From Cladochytrium replicatum (Eukaryota; Chytridiomycota; Chytridiomycetes; Cladochytriales; Cladochytriaceae): a stretch of DNA of 64,000 bases. Within the stretch, counting starts at the first letter, position 1; each line of letters begins with the position of its first letter. Under the pieces are notes generated by a model. It saw only the letters and a program-made list of their open reading frames with translations, was not told the DNA's origin and did no database searches. Shown here one piece after another: positions 11,072-19,904 of this stretch. The stretch lies in the NCBI GenBank assembly GCA_025526935.1, contig JAHLKD010000026.1, positions 186,001 through 250,000 of the forward strand, written 5' to 3'. The position numbers were made by a program, and so were the translations under genes.

Positions 11072-12457
11072 TCAAAGAGACACCCGGGTTCTTTCTCCAG
11101 CAAGAAGCACTTCTATATGTGTCTTACACAACGTTTCGTCAACGAACAGCCCAACTGCACTCCCCAATTCATCCAAACATGCCAGAATAGCTTCGCCTCG
11201 CTTTACGCGTGTTTCTTCACTCTCCTCTTTCTCTCTACTATCGATCGCTAGCAAACACGCATCCGCGCGTATATGCGCCCCAGCGTTGCCTTCTGCAAAG
11301 AAGCAAAGCTTTGAGCACTCGGGGATATCTTGCGTCTTGGTCACACGTCCCCAAATGCAGACATTCCCGTCTTCGTCAAGCTCGACGGGGACCCGACCCG
11401 CTTTAAAGCCAGGTTTTGTTCTGTCTCTGAACAAAGAGTTTGGGAGCTTGTACGCTCTCCGTCCATCCTTCTCACATTCTGGAGGTTGTATTGGTAGAAC
11501 ACTCGTTCGACCAACCTTATCCTTTTCGAGATCTACGTCCACCAGCGATATCTTGCCGTTTCGAAGCATTTTCACCAGAAACTCGTTCCATACCAGTGTG
11601 AAATCTCGGTTGTAGTCTACCGTCACGTTTACGTCCAAGAGACCAAGAATTGAATAGACCGCGTCATGAAGGTACGAGCTGTACCGTCCGTTGTGGAATA
11701 CGCTGAATATAGCTATTTCCTCCCGTGTCACTGGGCTCCCATCTACGCTCACATCTCTTGGCGAAATCTTTCGCAGCAGCTCTCGAACCTTTCCAGACAC
11801 CGGCCCGATCTTTGAGCTCCGACCTTCTTTGTCCGCACGCTCAACGTGTTTCAGCGTGCGATCGCACAGTTTCGTCATTTCGTCCGACGTGATCAAGAGT
11901 TCCGCTTTCTCGTCGAGCCAGAATATCCGCTTTGCGAGGACGTATTCCTGCAACGTCCACGCTCTGGAAAAGTACTCGAGCGTTCGAACCTTGTTCGCTG
12001 CCTCGGTGAGAGCTTCAATCGACGGCGCTGGTTTCCTCAATGCTGTAATCGCAATTTTGAGATTTTTACTATCCTCTGGGCTCAGGATCACGAGAACGCA
12101 ATCTGCGTTCGCGTACACTTGGGACATGATGACCACTTGTGCACACTTGTCGTCGTAATCATTTTGTACGATCGAATAAACGTCGCACCAGGTCCGCGGG
12201 ACACCTCCACTCTCCGCGACCTTTCCCTTTGATTTTCCAGCACCGGAATGAAATGCATCCATTCCAAATTTCCGAACTTGCAGAGCGCGTTGAAGGGCGG
12301 CGACTTTACTGGGAGACGATGCGGAAGTGATGCATTCGTTGACTGTATTTAGCGGGTCGGGGAGGGGTATGGCTTTTGCCCAGACATGCGAAATGGCCCG
12401 ATAACCGCCCTTTGAAAACTCGATGTCTTCAAACGTTGATGTGTTGGCATTGTACAC
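11072..12457 (-). CDS. HET-domain-like protein (heterokaryon incompatibility type)
   Basis: A 461-codon reverse frame shows HET-domain landmarks in order: PVPIRVYNANT just upstream of the listed start, GYRAISHVWA (first block), DDKCAQVVIMSQVYANADCV (middle block) and SRAWTLQEYVLAKRIFW (third block). In filamentous ascomycetes HET domains trigger death when unlike individuals fuse; elsewhere many are of unknown function, with possible immune roles. No ATG precedes the domain: codon 12457-12455 is GTG and the open frame extends back to a TAG near 12556 without an ATG. The true start is probably in a small upstream exon. The C-terminal half has no recognised domain. It is intronless where readable. 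Confidence 0.7.
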   Translation of the reverse strand: MYNANTSTFEDIEFSKGGYRAISHVWAKAIPLPDPLNTVNECITSASSPSKVAALQRALQVRKFGMDAFHSGAGKSKGKVAESGGVPRTWCDVYSIVQNDYDDKCAQVVIMSQVYANADCVLVILSPEDSKNLKIAITALRKPAPSIEALTEAANKVRTLEYFSRAWTLQEYVLAKRIFWLDEKAELLITSDEMTKLCDRTLKHVERADKEGRSSKIGPVSGKVRELLRKISPRDVSVDGSPVTREEIAIFSVFHNGRYSSYLHDAVYSILGLLDVNVTVDYNRDFTLVWNEFLVKMLRNGKISLVDVDLEKDKVGRTSVLPIQPPECEKDGRRAYKLPNSLFRDRTKPGFKAGRVPVELDEDGNVCIWGRVTKTQDIPECSKLCFFAEGNAGAHIRADACLLAIDSREKEESEETRVKRGEAILACLDELGSAVGLFVDETLCKTHIEVLLAGERTRVSL

Positions 12458-12530
12458 GCGTATTGGAACGGGTGCAAGTTCTCCTGCGAGACTCCTCTCT
12501 GTAATCTGGCTCTTTAAGCTTAATGGAGTG

Positions 12531-14199
12531 CAAGCAGCAGCAAATGGTCGCCTTGCCTACCAAACTGTGTGTCATTCGTGAGACACCGCAGGGAAAATTT
12601 GGGAAGGGGAAACAAACTCTTTTTAAAAAATAACCAAAGTGGAAAGCACTTTCTTGTTAAAACCTGGACAAGCAAAGGTCACAGCTCCTCATTGCTGACA
12701 CACATTTTTTTCAGCTTCTCATTTTTCCGGGCAAGAATGGTCTTGAGATTCTGCACTGCTGTCATATCGAGTTTTCCTTACCTTCTGTAGCAATGCTATC
12801 TCTTGCTTTATTGCGAATTCTCGTCCTGAATTGAAGGCGAATCACCTAAATCTCGATCGTCCTGTGCAGGAATGTAGGCTCACCATCACCGTTTTCCATG
12901 CTGCACGATAGTCTACCGTGGTCCCATTTGAATTTTCATCGATTCTGTTTACTACTTGACCTACTACAATCGGTGATCCACTCCTGTATATACTGTCTGC
13001 GGATAAGAAGATGAACGAAAACGTGGTTCGGCAGTTCAAGGATCTTTGGTCTTCACACCAAGCACCCTACACAAATACAGCATTTGATCAATTGTCGGGA
13101 AAAGCAGCTGAAACTGATCAAACCTTGTCCACGACCATCACATCTGAGAACTGACCCTTGTGCTCTTCCACCTGTATGTAGATGGCCCCGTCCTTCGGGG
13201 CTGCTTAGGCTGCACCAATTCTGATCCGTCGCCATTTTCGTTTCCTGACGACATATCACTCCAACTCACTCCAATTCGCGTCCTGCTCTTCCAGATGTTC
13301 ATAAATGTTCAAAATCCTCCCTTTCGTTGATAATTTCAAATTATGTACAAGATCTGATATTTCTTTATTCTGTGTATCCAGATTACGAAAGTCTTTTGCA
13401 AATGATATTCCCGCTACTTTGACTCGTAGAAATAGTCGGGTCTACGAACATTGATCCCATGGTCCCCGAGAGCAGCGGATAGATCCTCCATTGTTAACAC
13501 CATTCGTTTATCCTTGGAAATCGCGCACGTTAACGACGGTTCATCCAGCTCATCAACAACGGACCTACTTTGACTTGCCCACGGTTTCCTTTCGTCGGGT
13601 CTACGAACATTGATCCCATGGTCCCCGAGAGCAGCGGATAGATCCTCCATTGTTAACACCATTCGTTTATCCTTGGAAATCGCGCACGTTAACGACGGTT
13701 CATCCAGCTCATCAACAACGGACCTACTTTGACTTGCCCACGGTTTCCTTTCGTTGCTGAAGTCTGCTGTCTCAACTCATCATGCTGCATAGCGTCCGTC
13801 GCAACGTCCGCAATAAAAGTTTGTGCTGCCAGCGCATCAATCGCTTTCTAACTCCGCACAGTCAGAAAACTCTTCGTTCCCAAACTCTGCAGGAAAACTC
13901 ACAATCGTACGTCTTCACATTCAATACCCGAACGTGAAAGATAATAATCCGTCACAGCATCAGGAATCTTGTTTTTGGTAACAAAAGTGATTTGTTGAGA
14001 ATATTTCTACAGTAGCGAGTCTTCATGAAGAACCTCACGATTGGGCTATAATCATCCATGATCATCAGCAGCTCTGCCAAGCTTCGATCTTTCCTTGCAG
14101 GTACAAGAACCATTTTACAGCTCACAATCACGAGCTCCAAAAGGAATTCTCGCGTCTGCTTAGATGTTGTTCCTTCTAGAAAGATCAGGACCGTACTGG
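12531..14199. other. Gene-poor region with decayed open frames
   Basis: Only short frames, most on the reverse strand (12842-13039, 13053-13259, 13414-13662), none with a convincing domain. The region holds the 159-bp tandem duplication at 13436-13754 and leads into a copia integrase relic, so I read it mainly as degraded transposon DNA. Confidence 0.45.
13436..13754. repeat. Exact 159-bp tandem duplication
   Basis: The unit beginning TCGGGTCTACGAACATTGAT at 13436 recurs at 13595, and the two copies read identically base for base through TTTCCTTTCG. The period of 159 bp is 53 codons, so a reverse-strand frame stays open through both and repeats the peptide MVLTMEDLSAALGDHGINV. Identity shows the event is recent, or that the repeat is an assembly artefact. 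Confidence 0.9.
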
Positions 14200-14862
14200 A
14201 TGATTATCATCGATGATTACACATCCTTTATCTTTATTTACTTCCTCTCAAGGAAGTCTGACGGGACAGATTGCATTATTAGACATCGCAAAGATCGAAA
14301 AGTCAACTGGTAAAACTCATGGAACTTTGAATGGACTTTGGATAATCTATCACCAACGAGCTTGGTAGATAGGTCGCCGAAAAGGTACCATCCATTGCAC
14401 TTCAGCCGTCACCAGCACATGTGAAGGAAGTGAATGGATCTGCGGAGCGAAATATTTGTTCAATCAAGGAGTTATCAGAAGCAATGCTGCTACAATCTGG
14501 ACTACCTCGCAACATCCAATTCAGGAAGTTTTCAATCCTCTATGCCATGACCTGTCAAAAACAGGGTAGTTCACAAACGAACTAAAAGCATACCCTTTGT
14601 TGCTTATTTTGGCAAGATTATGGATATGGCATCTATCCACACCTTCGGAACATTGGTATTTATCTACATACCCAAATCTGAAAGATTGCGTCGGAAAACA
14701 GAAGATCACTCGGAACTTGGTACTTTCCTAGGCTATGTTGGAGATGATCTTATGATCAAGGTTGTCCTCAACTTCAGAACAAACCAAACACCGGGATCCA
14801 AGCACGTTAAGTTTCATGAGGGAGTGTTCGTCGGGTCTCGACCAAAAACCAGATCTTCTTGA
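14200..14862 (+). mobile_element. Ty1/copia integrase relic
   Basis: Three forward blocks in copia integrase order. At 14200-14340: IIIDDYTSFIFIYFLSRKSD, the core strand with the catalytic Asp region and the FVDDYSRF-like motif. At about 14400-14570: VNGSAERNICSIKELSEAML followed by LLQSGLP, matching the conserved NGVAER...MLxxSGLP motif. At 14620-14862: FGTLVFIYIPKSERLR, then GTFLGY and HVKFHEGVFV, the region after the core. The blocks are in different frames with stops between them, so the element is dead. No long terminal repeats were identified, and reverse transcriptase is not seen nearby. Confidence 0.8.
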
Positions 14863-15404
14863 AATGCTAAGGATGAAATATCCAGTTCCGCAGGTGTCTA
14901 CAGAACGGGAAGAGACACACCGGCGGATGAATCGGAAGTGACGACGATTTCATGCCATCAAATCGCTATCTCGAGCCTCTTCAGCGGGACGCAGGAGAGG
15001 AATACGTTCCGTACTATCACTTGGAGTATACTGCTCCAGTGATGAAAGCCGAGCCTGCTCCAAGATCCTGTGATCCATTATAACTTGGCAAGACTTCCCC
15101 GGTGAGCGCTTTTTAAATGAGCGGTATTTTGAGACATTTTTTCATATTTTCTGTTTACACATGTACATCACAGGTTCTGATCGGCCGGGGATGCAGCGAG
15201 GGACCTAAAAAGTAGCAAGCCTGGCAGGGTTGCGGAGAATTTCCAAAATTTTATCATTCATGATGAATACTTTGAGAGGATCAACCAGATCCAAAGACAG
15301 ATTCAGTTCGTCAATTTGATTATTGGAAACGCTTTAGCGTCTCTTATGTAACAATGAATTGATGGTAATAAAAACGTGGCTTAGTGACAAGACACTTCTC
15401 AAAC
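14863..15404. other. Spacer between transposon relic and SF3B6
   Basis: No supported gene. The left part is probably more of the decayed element (Ser/Glu-rich text after the integrase). The right part must contain the SF3B6 promoter; no clear TATA box was seen. Confidence 0.4.
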
Positions 15405-15950
15405 ATGGCAATGCAAGCAAGAGCACGGGCGAATGGCAAGTATCATCGTCGTTCTATCGTCGGGTTATCTGTACTGAATGTCTTATTTATATATAGTACG
15501 CCTCCCACCAGAAGTGAACAGAATATTGTTTGTGAGGAACCTCCCTTTCAAAATCACTGCAGAAGAAATGTACGACTTGTTTGGAAAGTATGATACATTT
15601 GGGCACTTCACGGTGAAATATTTTAACGGTATCATTGTTCAGGTACGGGCCAATTCGTCAGATTCGTGTCGGAAACGCACAAGATACCAGGGGGACTGCA
15701 TTTGTTGGTGGGTGGAAATGGATGTTTATTATTATTGTAGTTCTTTACAGTTTCTTTCTATCCAGTTTACGAAGACATCTTCGATGCCAAAGCGGCATGC
15801 GATCATCTCTCAGGCTTCAACATCATGGGCAGATATCTGATTGTGCTGTACTACAATACGTCGAAAGTTGTTAAAACGAAGAAGGATACAGAGACGAAAG
15901 AACATGAGATTGATGAGATGAAAAAGAAATACGGGATCGTAGATGATTGA
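15405..15950 (+). CDS. SF3B6: Splicing factor 3B subunit 6 (p14, branch-site protein)
   Basis: Four exons: 15405-15435, 15497-15587, 15643-15707 and 15766-15950; stop TGA. The protein opens [11 protein letters not shown] then [19 protein letters not shown], matching the p14 N-terminus, and forms one RRM with RNP2 (ILFVRNL) and RNP1-like (GTAFVVYE) strands. The segment [10 protein letters not shown] and the tail [11 protein letters not shown] are also characteristic. p14 sits in the SF3b part of U2 snRNP, contacts SF3B1 and touches the branch-point adenosine. Introns are 61, 55 and 58 bp. The first has a GC donor (see separate entry). Length about 124 residues, as expected for the family. Confidence 0.95.
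15436..15496 (+). other. GC-AG intron in SF3B6
   Basis: Intron 1 must begin GCAAGT and end TATATAG for the frame to join AN-V-RLPPEV. The alternative GT donor four bases on (GTATCA) puts exon 2 out of frame. G|GCAAGT matches the known consensus of GC donors, which need strong pairing with U1 elsewhere. Confidence 0.75.
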
Positions 15951-16301
15951 TTTGGACATTGGTGGTTAATCGAAGTTGGCACTCTCAGTTGGGCCGTGAC
16001 GAAGCAATGGCTCTGTGCGATTTTTTTATTTAACACAATTGAATTCAAAATCTGTTGTATTGATCCATTACTGGGCTTCCCACTTTGCATTGAAACCTCA
16101 GCTGGATGCATGCTGGCCTTGTGCGTTTGGTTCTTTGGCTGGTGTCAGGATTGGAGGCATGGAAGTGAGGCGGTGATGCCAGCTTGTCAACAAACAGAAG
16201 GATACAAACGATGAAAGAAGAAACACACTGAGATTGGTGGGGAGATGTTGCTTGAAATGGCTCATGATGAAGCAATTGCGCTGTAATATTACTATTTAAC
16301 A
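15951..16301. other. Convergent spacer after SF3B6
   Basis: Between the 3' end of SF3B6 (+) and the 3' end of the hypothetical reverse gene. Contains a T-rich stretch and overlapping short open frames on both strands with no domain. Nothing else seen. Confidence 0.4.
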
Positions 16302-17208
16302 TTATTCAATTTGTGCAATATGATAATTCTGTGTTGACATGTCAGGCCAGTCCTCCCACACAGCATCCCCGCTTGGTTCATCTGGCTCAGAGGCTCGAGA
16401 CTCCATATGGGAGGCCGGCGTATTGTCATCGTTCGCGTACTGATTGATTCCGGCAATGTACCGCATCATTCTTAATCGAGTGCGTGCTGGGGTCAATCGA
16501 AGCGTAACAGTTGAGTGAATAGAAATGTCAATTGAGTCGCCGTCTTACCTCATTCGAAGATATTGTATGCATGTAGCCCAGCGAATCAGGAAAAAGGATG
16601 GAGGCGGCAGTGTTCATTATCTCTCGTTCGTGCAAGTCCGGCTTCGTAGGTAAAATGGACCAAAGTCCCCCAAAGTCCCCCAAAAAGCAGGTCCGGATGT
16701 GATCCGTTGTTTGAGAGTCCACCTGTTGTTCGAACTTCCGACTTCCATAGACAGCCTGAAGTTCTGGTGGATGCGACGGTCCGTCACTAGCTTTCCACCC
16801 AGCCCTCCAAGAACAGCCCCCCCTTGCTTCCGCTGAAATCATCTCCCTTACGGACTTCTAGCTGAGTCGGATAGCGAACAAAACCACGCCTTTCTTTTTA
16901 CGGGAAACTTCTGGTCGATCAGATGTTACAAATGGTCTCGGCTCTGGATTGTCAAGTGTCGCTGAGCCAGCGCCGGCTGGTTGATCATCCAGAATATCGT
17001 CTAGGAACGCTATGTCAGCTGGGTACATCAGCTCCTCCTCGCCCTCATCAATCTCTCGTTTCCGCTCATCCAATAAATTTTCATCCAGCAATGAATCTGG
17101 AGTGTGTGGTAGAGATTGTGATTCTGCGATTGCCCCGGTCGAATTTTGAGCACTCGCAGGCAGAGGCAGCAATGCGGCGGTCTCAGCTGAATTCTGGGTG
17201 GTGTTCAT
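16302..17208 (-). CDS. Hypothetical acidic multi-exon protein
   Basis: A first reverse exon from ATG 17208 encodes a Ser/Ala-rich start, then an acidic segment with DERKREIDEGEEELMYPADI and a basic end (SRKKKG) at about 16870. Downstream open blocks on the same strand look like further exons: about 16528-16842 (KPDLHEREIMNTAASILFPD, then SLGYMHTISSNE) and 16302-16480 (MMRYIAGINQYANDDNTP to a stop). A clean donor GTAAGA follows SSNE. I could not fix the splice between the first two blocks. No family recognised. It lies just downstream of NME7 on the same strand. Confidence 0.45.
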
Positions 17209-17503
17209 TGTGCGTGCTGAGTCGATAGATGTTCTCGAAATGGAGGAGCTCAGTACTGGACTCGATGGTGGACGTTTGCTGCGAGAAGCCGTCTGGGTTT
17301 CATCTTAAAGGATTCAAGCGCCTTATGGGTGAGCCATTTGCGGAACACATCGGACAGTATAATATTTGCACGAACCACTGGTTTTAATGCTGAAGAGGCC
17401 GAAAAGTGCTTGCACTTGACGAGTGGAGCGCCCCGGTTGATTTGGAAACTGAAGAGGTGAGGAAATAGGAAATGAAATATTTAAAACACAAACGACTTTA
17501 CAT

Positions 17504-19143
17504 TCAGGAAACAAGAATTTTGAAAAAGTACTCCACCTGTAGTCCATGCCATCAGTGGGATCGATCACTCTGATTGACTAAGATCTCACCTCCAACGGCC
17601 CATCCTCAGGCAAGTCGGTACAATGAATGGCATTCCGGACTTCGTCCACACCAAACAATGCCCTTAAAGACTTTGGTCGCACCTGTCGAGCCAATAAAGG
17701 ATCACTCGAACCACAAAGCTCTCTGAATGACTGAACCACGGTTGTCGATTTTGCATCGTCCCGAGATATAATTTCCCTATGGAGAAGTTAATTGATGTTA
17801 ATGAATCTGGCAACTATGAGTTTCTATACATCGCAATCAATGATCCCGAAGTCAGTTGATAGAGCATGTGCTTGTATTTTTACATAAATGATCCATTCAT
17901 AAAGTATTCAATGCTATTTTTACTTACATGATACTCTGGCACTACGCCTTTGTATACTTCAAGGAACTCCTGTGCATTCACCCCTTCTAAGTGGAACAAT
18001 TCAAGGTCGGTAACCTGAAATCCATTTGAGAGAATGGCACTGATAATCTTTCCGGTCAAACCTTTGAAAGTCGAAGAGTGAGTAAGAACCAAAACTATCT
18101 CTCCCAAAATCATCCTACCAGCGTTCACAGCATGCGGCCGAATGATCGCGAGAGTCGAATTGGCGAATCTACTCGTCCGAAACTTTCTCTGAGCGGCCCC
18201 AAACACTTTTTCACAAATCTAAAATATTGCCACACTGAGACAGTGCTCACCGAAAGGACAATCAACTAGATACCTGCTATGAGGATCCTGCTGATGATGG
18301 TATGAAGACTGCATTCAAAGATCCCTGTTCCCCGAACTTCGCTCGCGTGAATTTGGTTTATCTTTCTTCGCCTCTTCAACTGAATCAGGTCCTAAGCCCA
18401 CAACCTAGTCAACTATGGCTAACTCTCACTTCGAGACCCGCCTAACCTGCCATGTTGCGAAGCACATTAACGCCATTTGTCCTCATTAGCTCAAGTGCCA
18501 AAGTGTGTGGTCCTTCGAACGACTCTGCTTGCGTGCTGTATTTCTATAAACTATCTGCCTGAAACTCTGGACGGAAAAAAAATAAAATACCTGCTCTCAG
18601 GACCAAGAAGTGATTTGATTGTATCTCGGTTAAGGGCCAACATTCGCGCGCGACAAATAGTGAAACGTTCGTTCAAGACATGGTCTATGATTTCGTCGAA
18701 GCGGTCGTAAGCGTGGGGTTTAATTATCATCAAAATCCTATGGAATCATTCAAGCAAGGAGAATTGAAAATAACATTTGATGGAACTTTGGAAGTTTGTG
18801 AGCAGGAGCTCAAGTACCTCTCAGTACTATTCTGCAGATTTGAGATTGTAAAATCGTCTCCATATTCGATCACATATAATTGCCTTGAGAACAGATTGAC
18901 TGCTGCTCCAATGTAGAGATCTTCGAGTTTCAGCTGATCATGCTTTGTTCGCTTCAAGAACATCCTCCGCTGCTTGATATCGAACTAAGCAATCGCCTCA
19001 GCTCTAGAATGTACATATAGGTTGAAGCTCACCATTTCCACGCTATTGTCTTGCGAGTAAAAGAACAGCTGGTACTCTCTATTGAGCTGAGCATGTGAGT
19101 CGAACCAGTGCACTATGAAGCAGTAGCGTTCCAAAGCGGACAT
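17504..19143 (-). CDS. NME7: NME7-like protein: DM10 domain plus two nucleoside-diphosphate-kinase domains
   Basis: Exon 1 from ATG 19143 gives a DM10 start (ERYCFIVHWFD ... DNSVEM), continued by FLKRTKHDQLKLEDLYIG and NLFSRQLYVIEYGDDFT, close to animal NME7. Then comes a first NDK domain (MIIKPHAYDRF, GPHTLALELM) and a second (TLAIIRPHAVNAG, FYEVYKGVVPEY-like EFLEVYKGVVPEYH, NAIHCTDLPEDG) ending EYFFKIL-VS. The second domain keeps the His of the NAxH motif. NME7 is a ciliary protein found in the gamma-tubulin ring complex and inside doublet microtubules. The first NDK domain reads with an apparent frame break near 18340-18350, and its active-site region ends NAVF rather than NAVH. It is head-to-head with TRAPPC2, 59 bp apart. 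Confidence 0.85.
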
Positions 19144-19202
19144 GGTCAACAATTCTGCAAGAACGCGTTGACTAAATTGTCGAACATTTCAAAATCATCA
19201 AC
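19144..19202. promoter_or_regulatory. Bidirectional promoter, NME7 / TRAPPC2
   Basis: Only 59 bp separate the two start codons. Both 5' leaders and any shared promoter must fit here or overlap coding sequence. No TATA box was seen. Confidence 0.5.
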
Positions 19203-19829
19203 ATGACCACCACACACTCGTATTTTGTCATTGTGGGCACACGGGACGATCCGCTCTACGAAGCTGAATTCGGGCCAATGTCTAGAGGAGACGCTGGAAA
19301 GGTAATGGCTAGCCCTGTTCAGAAATGGCACTCACTGAACATTTTGCGCAGAGAGACGAGCACAGACATTTGAATCAATTTATTGTGCACGCAGCGCTAG
19401 ATCTTGTCGATGAACTTCAATGCGGAACAAATAACATGTGAGCTGCTTTAGTTCGCTACCACTACAAAACTGACACGGTTCGGTTAAGGTATCTCAAGGA
19501 GGTCGACAAATTCAATGACTGGCACGTTTCTGCATACGTAGCTGCAAGTGGTCGCACGAATTGGGAAGGAATTGTTGATGAAAGCTCACGGGGCACTGTA
19601 GGTGTACGATTCATGTTACTTCATGATTCACGCAATCAAGATGGAATTCGGGGATTCTTCCAAGACTGTCACGAGCTATACATCAAGGTGTGTTCGTTTT
19701 GTGTTTTCCAATATTCTCTCAACTATTCTCCATCAGGCCCTTTTGAATCCTTTCACCGAACTCAATTCGCCGATAACTACCACAACATTCGACACAAAAG
19801 TGAGAGCAATTGGAAGAAAATACTTATAA
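19203..19829 (+). CDS. TRAPPC2: TRAPP complex subunit 2 (sedlin / Trs20)
   Basis: Five exons join in phase: 19203-19301, 19352-19437, 19489-19550, 19602-19687 and 19737-19829, giving 141 residues against about 140 in animals. The text follows the family throughout: [76 protein letters not shown] and [13 protein letters not shown], then F-D-T-K-V. This is the longin-like fold that holds the TRAPP tethering complexes together in ER-Golgi traffic, where TRAPP acts as the exchange factor for Rab1 (and Rab11 in TRAPPII). Introns are about 50 bp, all GT-AG. Its 3' end lies 75 bp from the convergent RBM26-like gene. Confidence 0.95.
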
Positions 19830-19904
19830 ATGCTGCATTCGTTTTGTATTAAGCATTTGAAATGACATGTACAGAATAACTCGCTCCAAAGTATCTCAGA
19901 TCTT

